DNA of 42,279 nucleotides from Actinomycetales bacterium UBA1416 (GCA_002304945.1 DBPQ01000125.1:1-42279); one strand, 5' to 3'. Positions 8,265 through 16,829 are shown, counted from the first letter of the stretch. Numbers and translations are program-made. Notes: generated from the letters alone by a model not told the origin.

Positions 8265-9830
8265 ATGCAGAACGGCAATCGCATCCAGACAGCGTACGGG
8301 ATCGTCGAGGGCATCGCGGATGACACGGGCCTGCGGCTCTTTCGTGGCATCCCCTTCGCGCGGCCCCCGGTGGGCGACCTGCGTTGGCGGCCGCCCCAAC
8401 CGGTGGAGAGCTGGGAGGGCGTGCGCCCAGCCAAGAGCTTTGGCCCACGGGCCATGCAACTGCGCCCCTTTGGGGACATGAACTTTCGCTCGCCTGGCAT
8501 CAGCGAGGACTGCCTGTATCTCAACATCTGGACCCCCGCCGACGCCGACGGGCTGCCGGTGCTGGTCTACTTTTACGGGGGCGGCAACATTGCGGGAGAC
8601 GGCTCTGAGCCGCGCTACGACGGCGCCGCCCTGGCCCGCCGCGGCATCGTGAGCGTCACAGTCAACTATCGCCTGAACGTCTTTGGCTTCTTTGCCCACC
8701 CCGAGCTGAGCGCCGAATCGCCCCATGGAGCCTCGGGCAACTATGGCTACATGGACCAGCAGGCTGCCCTGGCCTGGGTGCAGGAGAACATCGCCGCCTT
8801 TGGCGGAGACCCGGCGCATGTGACCATCGCGGGCGAGTCGGCCGGCTCCATCTCTGTCTGCGCGATGATGACCTCGCCCCTTTCCCGCGATCGCATCGCC
8901 GGGGCCATTGGCGAGAGCGGCGGCCTGATCAACCCCACCCTGCCGCTGGTGCCTCTGAGCGACGCGGAGCAGGCCGGGGTCGCCATGGCCAAGCGGTTGG
9001 GCGCGAGCTCGCTGGCCGAGCTGCGGGCCATGCCCGCGGATCAGCTCCTGGAGGGCGTGGCTGGCCTGGGCGCCCAGCACTTTACGGGCGTGGTCGACGG
9101 CTACTGCTTCCCCAAGGCGCCGGTGGACATCCTGGCGGCGGGTGAGCAGGCCAGGGTGCCCCTGTTGATCGGCTGGAACTCGGAGGAGATGGGCTACATG
9201 GCGCTGTTGGGCCAGGCGGCCCCCACGCTGGCCAACTACCGCCAGGTGGTGACCGATCTCTATGGCGACCAGGCCGACGAGGTGCTGCGCCTCTATCCGG
9301 CAGCGACGGACGATGAGGTGCCCCAGGCGGCCAGCGACCTGGCGAGCGACCGCTTTATCGCCTACAGCACCTGGAAGTGGTGCGATTCCCACAGCCAGAC
9401 CGGCGGGCAGCCCGTGTATCGCTATCTGTTCTGCCGGCCCCGGCCGCCCATGCGGCCCGAGATGGGCAACGCGGCGCCGGGCTTGGCCGGTGGCGTCGTC
9501 ACCGGGGAGGATGCCGAGGCCATCCGTCTGCCGCCCGCACGCGGCGCGGTCCACTCGGCCGAGATCGAGTACGCCCTGGGCAACCTGGACACCAACCTGG
9601 TCTATGCCTGGACGGAGGAAGATCATCGGGTCTCCGAGACGATGCAGGCCTTCTTTGCCAACTTTATCAAGACGGGCGATCCCAACGGCCCCGGCGTGCC
9701 CCGGTGGCCCGCCCTGAACCGCGGCGAGACGCCCCAGATCATGCGGATCGACGTCACCTCGGCGGCGGAGCCGGAGCGGGGCCGCGAGCGCTACCTGTTC
9801 CTCAACCGCATCTACAACCCGGGGCGCTGA
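8265..9830 (+). CDS. Type-B carboxylesterase (para-nitrobenzyl esterase-like)
   Basis: The 521-residue alpha/beta hydrolase hydrolyses carboxylic esters; the natural substrate is unknown. The family signature EDCLYLNIWTP, the oxyanion-hole stretch YFYGGGN (where most relatives have HGGGF), the nucleophile elbow TIAGESAGS with Ser192, the acid-region WNSEEMGYM and the C-terminal VHSAEIEYALGN region with the expected His are all present. FRGIPFARPPVGDLRW near the N-terminus is also typical. No signal peptide is seen. The ATG at 8265 follows GAGGAGG at 8251-8257; reading further upstream would run into the AIM24 gene in another frame. A strong terminator at 9848-9875 ends the transcript. Confidence 0.9.
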   Translation: MQNGNRIQTAYGIVEGIADDTGLRLFRGIPFARPPVGDLRWRPPQPVESWEGVRPAKSFGPRAMQLRPFGDMNFRSPGISEDCLYLNIWTPADADGLPVLVYFYGGGNIAGDGSEPRYDGAALARRGIVSVTVNYRLNVFGFFAHPELSAESPHGASGNYGYMDQQAALAWVQENIAAFGGDPAHVTIAGESAGSISVCAMMTSPLSRDRIAGAIGESGGLINPTLPLVPLSDAEQAGVAMAKRLGASSLAELRAMPADQLLEGVAGLGAQHFTGVVDGYCFPKAPVDILAAGEQARVPLLIGWNSEEMGYMALLGQAAPTLANYRQVVTDLYGDQADEVLRLYPAATDDEVPQAASDLASDRFIAYSTWKWCDSHSQTGGQPVYRYLFCRPRPPMRPEMGNAAPGLAGGVVTGEDAEAIRLPPARGAVHSAEIEYALGNLDTNLVYAWTEEDHRVSETMQAFFANFIKTGDPNGPGVPRWPALNRGETPQIMRIDVTSAAEPERGRERYLFLNRIYNPGR

Positions 9831-9847
9831 GCCCCTTCGCAAGACAG

Positions 9848-9875
9848 CGAGGCCCTCTCTGATGAGAGGGCCTCG
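9848..9875 (+). terminator. Rho-independent terminator after the esterase gene
   Basis: A 12-pair perfect stem (CGAGGCCCTCTC with GAGAGGGCCTCG) closes a four-base TGAT loop and is followed on the plus strand by TTCGTTT. It begins 17 bases after the esterase stop and also faces the end of the convergent MATE gene. Confidence 0.85.
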
Positions 9876-9892
9876 TTCGTTTGCGGCGGGTC

Positions 9893-11263
9893 CTAGATTT
9901 TCTTGAGCTTCCAGCGGCCCTGGCGAAAGCGCAAGGTCACGGCGATGGCATGGGAGAGATCACCCATGATGATGCTGATCCAGATGCCTGGGGGGCCGAT
10001 GATGCCCGTCAGCAGCCAGCAGGCCGGGATCTGGACAGCCCACAGGGCCCCGATGCTGGCCAGCATGGGAGACAGGGCATCGCCCGCGCCGCCCAGGGCG
10101 CGCCCCAGCACCTGCCCCCAACCTCTGCCGGCCACGCCCGGCACGGCATAGGCCAGGGCGGAGGCTGCCAGGGCGATCACGCCGGGATCCTTGGTAAAGA
10201 GCCCAAGTACGGGCCTGGCCGCGAGCGCCACAGCGCCATAGAGGACCATCGAGACGACTGCGGCCCCCGTCGAGCCCGTGTAGGCCGCCCGCTGAGAGCG
10301 ATCGGGCTTGCCGGCGCCCAGGTTCTGCCCCACCATGGTGGCGGAGGCCGTGCCCGCCCCCATGGTCACGGCCTGGAAAAAGCTCCAGAGCTGGCTAAAG
10401 ATGCTGTAGGCCGTCAACACCTGGTCGCCAAACACAGAGACCAGGCGCATGAACACGGCTGCGCCCAGATTCGGCGAGAAGCGTTCCATCGAGTTGGGGA
10501 TGGAGATGCGCAGGATGCGCTTCATCATCGTCCAGTCGGGCCGCAGGTGGCGCAGCCGCGGTCGCACCCCGGCGTGCCCAGAGAGCAGCACATAGGTGAT
10601 GCCGCACATGCCGGCCGCGGCGCCCATCACCGAGGCCAGCGCCGCGCCCCGCGCCCCCAGCGCCGGGAAAGGCCCCAATCCCAGCGACAGGACCGGGTCC
10701 GAGATCATCAGCACGATGACGTTGAGCAGGTTGATGCGCAGGGTGTACTCGGGCCGGCCCGCGCCCCGGATGATGCCCGACATGGTGGGCAGGCACTCCA
10801 GAAAGAACAGCCCGATGAAGAGGGTGCGCAGATAGGAGACCGCGCCCTCCAGCACCTCTCCCGTGGCGCCCATCCACCGCAAAAAGACGGGGAATCCCAG
10901 GTAGCCGATGATGGTGATGGGCAGCGTGAACAGGATGATGAGCAACAGGCACTGCATCACCGCCCGGTTGGCCATCTCCTCATCGCGGGCGCCCACATAG
11001 CGCGCCACCACGGCCATGCCGCCCATGGAGAGCCCCATCATGGGCGAGATCAGCACCATGCGCAGCGTGGTGCCCATGGCCACAATCGGGATGGCCATGC
11101 CGCCCACTTGCCCCATCCAGAAGGTATCCAGCAAACGCGCGATGGTCTGGATGAACGTCTCCAGCGATGAGGGCAACGCGAGGCTCAACACCTGGCGGGA
11201 CACGTTGCCCGCCGTGAGCTCGCGCGTGCGGGCACGGGCGGGTTGCACGATCTCTTTCTGCAC
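9893..11263 (-). CDS. MATE family multidrug/cation antiporter
   Basis: The protein is a polytopic inner-membrane exporter of the MATE family, which swaps sodium or protons for drugs or metabolites. About twelve hydrophobic segments are visible over roughly 456 residues in two similar halves. Family-like motifs include LDTFWMGQVGGMAIPIVAMG in the first half and QLWSFFQAVTMGAGTASATM and VGQNLGAGKPDRS in the second. The GTG at 11263 is chosen because GGGGAGGAG lies six bases upstream; in-frame ATGs at 11311 and 11296 lack such a site, and the one at 11296 would place this sequence inside the gene. The C-terminus ends in a basic RQGRWKLKKI. No regulator is adjacent and the substrate is unknown. 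Confidence 0.88.
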   Translation of the reverse strand: MQKEIVQPARARTRELTAGNVSRQVLSLALPSSLETFIQTIARLLDTFWMGQVGGMAIPIVAMGTTLRMVLISPMMGLSMGGMAVVARYVGARDEEMANRAVMQCLLLIILFTLPITIIGYLGFPVFLRWMGATGEVLEGAVSYLRTLFIGLFFLECLPTMSGIIRGAGRPEYTLRINLLNVIVLMISDPVLSLGLGPFPALGARGAALASVMGAAAGMCGITYVLLSGHAGVRPRLRHLRPDWTMMKRILRISIPNSMERFSPNLGAAVFMRLVSVFGDQVLTAYSIFSQLWSFFQAVTMGAGTASATMVGQNLGAGKPDRSQRAAYTGSTGAAVVSMVLYGAVALAARPVLGLFTKDPGVIALAASALAYAVPGVAGRGWGQVLGRALGGAGDALSPMLASIGALWAVQIPACWLLTGIIGPPGIWISIIMGDLSHAIAVTLRFRQGRWKLKKI

Positions 11264-11270
11264 GGGTATC

Positions 11271-11279
11271 TCCTCCCCT
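11271..11279 (-). promoter_or_regulatory. Ribosome-binding site deciding the MATE start
   Basis: On the minus strand GGGGAGGAG precedes the GTG at 11263 with short, normal spacing. It supports GTG over the two upstream in-frame ATGs. The rest of 11264-11480 holds the divergent promoters; only the TATAAT at 11436 stands out. Confidence 0.6.
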
Positions 11280-11411
11280 GTGGAAATCTTGTGCATTCTA
11301 TCCGCAATCATGGTAGCGCTGCAAACTGGAAACGAGCGCTACTCCGGACATCAAGCCCCGCCTGGCCCGCCGCTGCTGGGCGGTTCGAGGCTTTCCCGCG
11401 CGCGCCGGCAC

Positions 11412-11441
11412 TTTCGGAAGGGGCCATGACTGGCGTATAAT
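11412..11441 (+). promoter_or_regulatory. Candidate promoter of the deacetylase operon
   Basis: A perfect TATAAT lies at 11436-11441. The best -35 is a weak TTTCGG at 11412-11417 with an 18-base spacer. The start would be near 11448, leaving a leader of about 33 bases. Confidence 0.5.
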
Positions 11442-11480
11442 GTCGCTATACGGTCCGCGTCGAAAGAGAGCACTCCCTTT

Positions 11481-12566
11481 ATGCGCGTAGGCTATGTCTA
11501 CGATCCGATCTATCTCGATCATATCACCCTCAATCACCCAGAGAGCCCGCAGCGCCTGGTGGCGATCATGGAGCATCTGGCTGAGATCGGCATGCTGGAG
11601 CGCCTGGCGCCCATCCCCGCCTGGGCCGCTACGGTCGAGGACCTGGCGCGGGTCCACAGCGAGCGGATGATCAGCCTGGTGGCCAATCTCTCCGGGCGGG
11701 GCGGGGGGCGCATCGACATGGACACCCTGGTCAGCCGCAGATCCTACGAGGCGGCGCTATACGCCGCCGGAGGGACCATGGCGGCCGTGCAGGCCACGCT
11801 GGAGGGGCAGGTGGGCGCCGCCTATGCCCTGGTGCGGCCGCCAGGGCACCACGCCACGCCACGCCAATCCATGGGCTTCTGCCTGTTCAACAATGTGGCG
11901 GTGGCCGCCCGCTGGGCCCAGGCCACCCAGGGCATCCAGCGCATCGCCATCGTGGATTACGATGTGCACCACGGCAACGGCACGGATGACGTTTTCGACG
12001 CCGACCCCCAGGTGCTCTACATCTCGACGCACGAGTATCCGCTCTATCCGGGCACGGGCGACTGGCGCCGGCCGACCCACGTGCGCGGCCCCGAGAACAA
12101 CCTGAACATCCCCCTGCCCGCCGAGACAGACGACCGGGGCTATATGCAGGTCTTTCGCGCCCTGGTGGAGCCCGCTCTGCGCCGCTTTCGGCCCGAGCTG
12201 ATCCTGGTCTCCGCCGGATACGACGCCCACTGGGCCGATCCCCTGGCATGGCTGCTGCTCTCGCTCCAGTGCTACCACGAGATCGCACAGGCCCTCCTGA
12301 CGCTCAGCCAGGAGATCTGCCCTGGTCGGCTGGTGTTCGTCCTCGAGGGCGGCTATGATCTGCGGGTGCTGGCCGCGGGGGTCGAGGCCACCTTTGCCGC
12401 GCTCCTGGGTCTGCCCTTTGAGGATCCTTTGGGGCCCGCGCCACAGGCCGGCGTGCGCGTGGACTCGCTGATCCGCCGTCTGGCCGAATGGCACATGCTC
12501 GAACCGGCGCCCGAGCCAGAGCCTGCGCCTCCTGACGCCTTATCTTCCCGGTCCCGTCGCCCCTAG
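11481..12566 (+). CDS. Histone deacetylase-like (class II HDAC / acetoin-utilisation AcuC-type) deacetylase
   Basis: The 361-residue protein belongs to the zinc-dependent arginase/deacetylase fold that removes acetyl groups from lysines or polyamines. All catalytic blocks are present: HPESPQRL near residue 19, RPPGHHAT with the paired active-site histidines, DYDVHHGNGT with zinc ligands Asp and His, SAGYDAH with the third zinc ligand, and EGGYDL with the transition-state Tyr. It is cytoplasmic. The C-terminus carries a Pro/Glu-rich tail (EPAPEPEPAPPDAL). The ATG at 11481 has only a weak ribosome-binding sequence but fits the family start. The YhaM-like gene begins 11 bases downstream, so they are probably co-transcribed. 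The acetylated substrate is unknown. Confidence 0.92.
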   Translation: MRVGYVYDPIYLDHITLNHPESPQRLVAIMEHLAEIGMLERLAPIPAWAATVEDLARVHSERMISLVANLSGRGGGRIDMDTLVSRRSYEAALYAAGGTMAAVQATLEGQVGAAYALVRPPGHHATPRQSMGFCLFNNVAVAARWAQATQGIQRIAIVDYDVHHGNGTDDVFDADPQVLYISTHEYPLYPGTGDWRRPTHVRGPENNLNIPLPAETDDRGYMQVFRALVEPALRRFRPELILVSAGYDAHWADPLAWLLLSLQCYHEIAQALLTLSQEICPGRLVFVLEGGYDLRVLAAGVEATFAALLGLPFEDPLGPAPQAGVRVDSLIRRLAEWHMLEPAPEPEPAPPDALSSRSRRP

Positions 12567-12577
12567 AAGGAGCCACT

Positions 12578-13531
12578 ATGCCCCGCACGCCCGTCGCTCA
12601 GCTCAGTATCAACATGACACTGCGCAAACAGCCGTTCCTCCTCCGTGAAAAGTCCATCAGCACCACCCGGTCCGGCTCCGATCTGCTGCGGCTGGTGCTG
12701 GCCGATCGCTCGGGGTCCATCCCGGCCATCCAATTCGACGCATCGCCCTACCTCTACGAGTCGCTGGAGACGGGCCAGGGGGTCGAAGTGACGGGCCGCG
12801 TCGAAGAGTTTCGCGGCTCGCTGCAGATCAAGGTCGAGCAGATCAACCCCACCGAACTGGGCGACCTGGGCGAGTACCTGCCCATCGCCCATCGGCCCAT
12901 AGAGGAGATGGAGCAGGAGCTGGCGGGCTTGCTCGCCACGGTGCGCCAGCCCGATCTGCAGCGCCTTCTCAGGGCCGTCCTGGGCGATCCCAAGACCTAC
13001 GCGGCCTTTGTGCAGGCGCCGGCGGCCAAGTTCTTTCACCACGCCTGCCTGGGCGGCCTGCTGGAGCACACCCTCGGCGTTGCCCGGCTGGTGTTGGCCG
13101 CCAGCGCCCTCTACCCCGAGATGAACCGCGACCTGGCCCTCACCCTGGCGCTGTTGCACGATCTGGGCAAGATCGACGCCTACGATCCCCTGAGCTTTGA
13201 GCTGACCGAAGAGGGCAATCTGTGGGGGCATCTGTACATCACCGCCGCCCTGGTGGAGCGCGCCCTGGATGGGCTGGAGGGTTTCGATGCCGGCCTCAGG
13301 CGGCTGGTGATCCACGGCCTGCTGGCCCATCACGGCAAGCGCGAGCATGGCTCTCCCGTCGTGCCCATGACCCTCGAGGCGATCGTCACCCATCACGCAG
13401 ACATGCTGGATGCCAGCGCGCGGGGGGCCATTGACCACCTGGCCCGCGCCGAGGTCGAGACGGAGGCCTTTACGGGCTGGAGTGACATGCACGAGACGCG
13501 CCTGTACCGCGGCAGCGAGGGCGCTGCCTGA
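12578..13531 (+). CDS. YhaM-like 3'-5' exoribonuclease (OB-fold plus HD domain)
   Basis: The 317-residue protein combines an N-terminal OB-fold nucleic-acid-binding domain (residues about 20-90, LLRLVLADRSGSIPAIQF) with a C-terminal HD phosphohydrolase domain (from about residue 145). Metal ligands are visible in FFHHACLGGLLEHTLG, ALLHDLGK (His194-Asp195) and GLLAHHGKREHG. This layout is that of YhaM, a metal-dependent 3'-5' exonuclease acting on RNA and single-stranded DNA. The ATG at 12578 follows AAGGAG. It sits between the deacetylase and a sugar kinase with gaps of 11 and 41 bases, suggesting one transcript. Activity on RNA versus DNA is inferred from the family. Confidence 0.88.
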   Translation: MPRTPVAQLSINMTLRKQPFLLREKSISTTRSGSDLLRLVLADRSGSIPAIQFDASPYLYESLETGQGVEVTGRVEEFRGSLQIKVEQINPTELGDLGEYLPIAHRPIEEMEQELAGLLATVRQPDLQRLLRAVLGDPKTYAAFVQAPAAKFFHHACLGGLLEHTLGVARLVLAASALYPEMNRDLALTLALLHDLGKIDAYDPLSFELTEEGNLWGHLYITAALVERALDGLEGFDAGLRRLVIHGLLAHHGKREHGSPVVPMTLEAIVTHHADMLDASARGAIDHLARAEVETEAFTGWSDMHETRLYRGSEGAA

Positions 13532-13572
13532 CGGATTCGGCGAGGATAGGCAATAGGGAGGGGAGCTGGGCT

Positions 13573-14526
13573 ATGCCAACCATCGTGACCATCGGAGAGG
13601 CCCTGGTGGAGATCATGCGCACCGAGCGGGATCGGCCCCTGAGCCGCCCGGCGCTCTTTAGCGGGCCCTATCCCAGCGGCGCCCCCGCGATCTTGGCCAG
13701 TTGCGCCGCCCGCCTGGGGGCCCGCGTGGGCCTGGTCGCCACCGTCGGCCAGGACGCCTTTGGCGAGTGCATCCGCGAGCGACTGGTCGCCGATGGCATC
13801 GACTGCGCCGCCCTGGCCCTGCGCCCCGACCTGCTCACGGCGATCGCCTTTGTGGCCTACCGCTCCGACGGCAGCCGCTCCTTCGTCTTCCATCTGCCGC
13901 AATCCGCGGCGGCCCAGGTCAGCCTGGACCAGGTGCCCGCGAGCTACCTGGCGGATACGCGCTACCTGCACATCATGGGCTCGTCGCTGAGCGCCGGAGA
14001 GGCTCTGCGCGAGACGTGCTACGCCCTGGCCGCCGCCGTGCACCAGGCTGGCGGCACGGTCAGCCTGGATCCCAACCTGCGGCCGGAGCTCATGCCTGTA
14101 GAGCGCATCCGCGCCGTCTGCGAGCCGGTGCTGGCGCGGGCGCGGATCGTCATGCCCAGCGGCGAGGAGCTGGCCTCCCTCACGGGGGCCGCCTCCGCGG
14201 AGGAGGGCGCCCGGATGCTCCTGGAACGAGGGATCGAGATGGTGGCCCTCAAGCGGGGCGCGGCGGGCTCCACGCTGTACACGCCCCAGGGCGCCTGGGA
14301 GATCCCCCCGTACCGCGTCACCGAGGTGGATCCCACCGGCGCCGGCGATTGCTTTGACGCGGCGCTGCTGGTAGGCCTCGCCGAGGGCTGGGAGCCGCAC
14401 AAGGCCGGCCTGTTCGCCAACGCCGCCGGCGCCCTGGCAACGACCCGCCTGGGACCGATGGAGGGGACCTTCTCGCGGGACGAGGTGCTGGCCTTTATGC
14501 GGGAGCAGGGGCGTCCTCTGCCATAG
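13573..14526 (+). CDS. PfkB-family carbohydrate kinase
   Basis: The 317-residue protein is a ribokinase-fold sugar kinase. The N-terminal TIGEALVEIMRTE, the substrate-side YPSGAPAILASCAARLGA, and the C-terminal anion-hole and catalytic-base motif DPTGAGDCFDAALL (base Asp in GAGD) are intact. The usual GG near residue 38-39 of the family is replaced by SG-A. The sequence is nearest in feel to 2-keto-3-deoxygluconate or tagatose-type kinases, but the substrate cannot be fixed. GGGAGGGGAG lies upstream of the ATG at 13573. Its last 32 bases overlap the end of lipB, which runs on the opposite strand, so the two messages would be complementary there. Confidence 0.85.
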   Translation: MPTIVTIGEALVEIMRTERDRPLSRPALFSGPYPSGAPAILASCAARLGARVGLVATVGQDAFGECIRERLVADGIDCAALALRPDLLTAIAFVAYRSDGSRSFVFHLPQSAAAQVSLDQVPASYLADTRYLHIMGSSLSAGEALRETCYALAAAVHQAGGTVSLDPNLRPELMPVERIRAVCEPVLARARIVMPSGEELASLTGAASAEEGARMLLERGIEMVALKRGAAGSTLYTPQGAWEIPPYRVTEVDPTGAGDCFDAALLVGLAEGWEPHKAGLFANAAGALATTRLGPMEGTFSRDEVLAFMREQGRPLP

Positions 14527-15205
14527 CCGACGGCCAGGGCAGCTCCGCGAGCTGCCGCCAGGCGGGCGTTGAGCCCAGCGCCTGGGCCAGGCGATCCCCC
14601 AGCCGGCGCTCGACCTCCGCCATGGGCGGGGCCTCTCCCAGGAGGCCGGCCATGCTGCCGACGCCCCCATCGCGGATGCCGCAGGGCACGATGGCAGCCC
14701 AGTGGGCCATGTTGGGCGCCACGTTCAGCGCAAGCCCGTGCATCGTGACCCCGCGCATCACCCGCACTCCCAGGGCGCACAGCTTGTCATGCCCCACCCA
14801 GACGCCGATATACCCCGCCCGACGCCCGGCAGCGATGCCATAATCCGCCAGCGTAGCGATCACCACCTCTTCCAGCAGGTGCATATAGTCGCTGGCCCCC
14901 AGACCGTGGTCGCGCAGGCGCAAGATGGGGTACGCCACGAGCTGGCCAGGGCCGTGATAGGTCACATCGCCGCCGCGCTCCACCTGGTGCACGGCGATCC
15001 CCTGCTCCGCCAGCGCCTCGGGGCTGGCCAGAATGTGGGCGGGATCGGCGCGCCGCCCCAGGGTGATCACCGGCGTGTGCTCCAGCAGCAGCGCCAGATC
15101 GCCGACCTGATCGAGCCGGCGCCGCTCCACCAGCGCCTGCTGCAAGCGGTGGACGGGGCCATAGGCGGCCAGCCCCAGGGAGTAGAGGGGGAGGCTAGGG
15201 CTCAT
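14495..15205 (-). CDS. lipB: LipB, octanoyl-[acyl-carrier-protein]:protein octanoyltransferase
   Basis: LipB moves octanoate from ACP to lipoyl domains, the first step of protein lipoylation. The 236-residue protein carries RGGDVTYHGPGQ at residues 77-88, the catalytic Lys141 in GHDKLCALG and the catalytic Cys175 in VPCGIRDGGVGSM. The ATG at 15205 is chosen because the family starts shortly before LYSLGLAAYGPV; it overlaps the end of fmt by 11 bases, so fmt-lipB form a coupled pair on the minus strand. The 3' end overlaps the convergent sugar kinase by 32 bases. No lipA is in the window. Confidence 0.93.
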   Translation of the reverse strand: MSPSLPLYSLGLAAYGPVHRLQQALVERRRLDQVGDLALLLEHTPVITLGRRADPAHILASPEALAEQGIAVHQVERGGDVTYHGPGQLVAYPILRLRDHGLGASDYMHLLEEVVIATLADYGIAAGRRAGYIGVWVGHDKLCALGVRVMRGVTMHGLALNVAPNMAHWAAIVPCGIRDGGVGSMAGLLGEAPPMAEVERRLGDRLAQALGSTPAWRQLAELPWPSAMAEDAPAPA

Positions 15206-16142
15206 GGGCGCCCAGCACAGAGCCAACGCAATCGGGGCGGCCAAGCGCAAAGGCGTGCGGGTCCATCGGGCGCTTGCCGGCGGGCTGCACGCGCTCCAGC
15301 GCCAGGAGGCCCTCACCGGTGACCACCGCCAGCCCCTCGCCCGATTGCACGATCAGGCCCGGCGGCCCTTCGTGTGACGCGTCGGGCAGAGGACGCCCGG
15401 CCAGGATCGCGATGCGCTCGCCTCGCCAGTGGGTGTAGGCGCCCGGCCAGGGCGTCATGGCGCGAATGTGCCGGTCTATGGACCTGGCGCTGGCCCCCCA
15501 GTCGATGAGGCCATCGGCCTTGGCGACCTCCGGGGCGTAGGTGGCCCGGGCGTCATCTTGCGGCACGGGCGCGATCTCGCCGCGCAACCAGGCCGGCAGG
15601 TGCTCAAGTAGCAGCTCGGCAGCCAGCGCCGCCAGGCGGTCGGTCAGGGTGGCCGTGGTGTCGTCATCGTGGATGGGGATAGCGCGCCGGGCCAGGGTAG
15701 GGCCCGTATCCAGACCCTCCTCGGTGAGCATCAAGGACACGCCGGTCTCGGCATCGCCGGCGCGAATGGCCGCGGCCACGGGGGCCGCCCCCCGCCAGCG
15801 GGGCAGCAGCGAGGCATGCAGGCCGATCACGCCGTGGGGCGGGATTGCCAGCACGTTGGGCCGCAGGATCTGGCCGTAGGCGGCCAACACGAACGCATCG
15901 GCCTCCGCCGCTGCCAGGGCCGCCAGGGTCTCGGTATCCCGCGAGAGCCTGCGCGGCTGGTACACGGGCACGCCGCGGGCCTCGGCCAGCTCCTTCACCG
16001 GCGGCTTGACCAGGCGACGACGCCCGCGCCCTGCCAGCCGGTCGGGCTGGGTCACCACCGCCGCCACCTCGTGGTGCGCCAAGAGCGCCTCCAGCGCCGG
16101 CACGCCATAGCCCGGAGTTCCCAAGAAGACGATTCGCGCCAT
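15195..16142 (-). CDS. fmt: Methionyl-tRNA formyltransferase (part A copy; catalytic Asn replaced by Gly)
   Basis: Fmt formylates initiator Met-tRNA using 10-formyl-tetrahydrofolate. The 315-residue protein has the N-terminal RIVFLGTPGYGVPALEALL, the formyl-folate motif SLLPRWRGAAPV and the catalytic Asp in EEGLDTG, then a C-terminal domain with ERVQPAGKRPMD. In the usual NxH motif before SLLP this copy reads IGLHASLLP, so the catalytic Asn is Gly while His is kept; the codon is GGC on the minus strand. The ATG at 16142 follows GGTGGAG. It precedes lipB with an 11-base overlap. A second fmt lies at 36535-37443 in the actinobacterial part. The annotation is firm, its catalytic efficiency is not. 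Confidence 0.9.
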   Translation of the reverse strand: MARIVFLGTPGYGVPALEALLAHHEVAAVVTQPDRLAGRGRRRLVKPPVKELAEARGVPVYQPRRLSRDTETLAALAAAEADAFVLAAYGQILRPNVLAIPPHGVIGLHASLLPRWRGAAPVAAAIRAGDAETGVSLMLTEEGLDTGPTLARRAIPIHDDDTTATLTDRLAALAAELLLEHLPAWLRGEIAPVPQDDARATYAPEVAKADGLIDWGASARSIDRHIRAMTPWPGAYTHWRGERIAILAGRPLPDASHEGPPGLIVQSGEGLAVVTGEGLLALERVQPAGKRPMDPHAFALGRPDCVGSVLGAHEP

Positions 16143-16175
16143 CGCTCCACCTTTCCGCACGTCGTTCACGGGGCC

Positions 16176-16181
16176 ATTCTA
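16176..16181 (-). promoter_or_regulatory. Candidate -10 element (TAGAAT) of fmt-lipB
   Basis: TAGAAT lies on the minus strand 34 bases before the fmt start. No clear -35 is seen. It would give a leader of about 27 bases that contains the ribosome-binding site. Between here and the next gene at 16320 nothing else was recognised. Confidence 0.4.
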
Positions 16182-16319
16182 GCACAGCTCCCCGGAAGGG
16201 GCGAGGGCCGGTATCGGCGGCTCGCCAACAGGCGCGGCGAGCGTTCCGTCGGTCGCCGCGCAACCCGCGCCGGGCGCGCGCGTAGTAGAAGGTAACTATG
16301 CTGTAAGGGAGGAGATACC

Positions 16320-16757
16320 ATGGATCCGCTGGATACGTCGACAGGAAGTGGGGGAGGCCGGTTCGACCTGCGCGCACTGCAACCCTGGAACGACCCGGAG
16401 CGCGTCACCGAGAACGAGCGCCTGCTGGGCGGGCTCTGCTATGTGAGCCAGATCCTGATCCCCCTGCTCTTTCCCGCCATCATGCTGCTGACCCAGGAGG
16501 GCAAGCGCAGCCTGTTCCTCCGCTACCACGCCGTGCATAGCCTGGCCCTCTTGGCGGTCACCATCGTGTACGACCTGATCGCCCTGTTCGCCTTTCTGCT
16601 GGTCACCCTGGTGATGGGGTGCCTGTTGTGCATTGCCTGGATCGTTTTTCTCCCGCCCGTGGTCGTGCTGGCCTACTATGGCTGGCAGGCCTTCACCGGT
16701 CGCGCTCCCGTGATCCCCTGGGTGAGCGAGACCCTGCAAAAGTACAACCTGCTCTAG
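16320..16757 (+). CDS. DUF4870/Tic20-like small membrane protein
   Basis: The 145-residue protein has a soluble N-terminus of about 35 residues, then the motif ENERLLGGLCYVSQILIPLL that opens a membrane region with about three hydrophobic segments (residues 40-57, 70-98, 100-125), and a short C-terminal PWVSETLQKYNLL. The short polar loop with FLRYHAVHSLAL between segments is typical of the DUF4870/Tic20-like group, whose bacterial function is unknown. A strong GGGAGGAG precedes the ATG at 16320. It is divergent from fmt and 168 bases before recJ, which has its own candidate promoter. Confidence 0.75.
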   Translation: MDPLDTSTGSGGGRFDLRALQPWNDPERVTENERLLGGLCYVSQILIPLLFPAIMLLTQEGKRSLFLRYHAVHSLALLAVTIVYDLIALFAFLLVTLVMGCLLCIAWIVFLPPVVVLAYYGWQAFTGRAPVIPWVSETLQKYNLL

Positions 16758-16799
16758 CGCGCAGAGGCGCCGTGCGCTGGCGCCGCGCTCCGGCGACGG

Positions 16800-16829
16800 T
16801 TGGCCGTCCCGGCCGGGCTCCGCTATAAT
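16800..16829 (+). promoter_or_regulatory. Candidate promoter of recJ
   Basis: A perfect TATAAT at 16824-16829 is preceded by TTGGCC at 16800-16805 with an 18-base spacer. The start would be near 16836, giving a leader of about 90 bases before the recJ start. Confidence 0.5.

Noticed and set aside
11378..11400. GGTTCGAGGC, resembling a tRNA T-loop
   Set aside because: No flanking acceptor, D or anticodon stems could be drawn around it.
16766..16784. GGCGCC repeat forming a six-pair hairpin after the small membrane protein gene
   Set aside because: Short, without a T tract, and such pairs are frequent in this GC-rich sequence.
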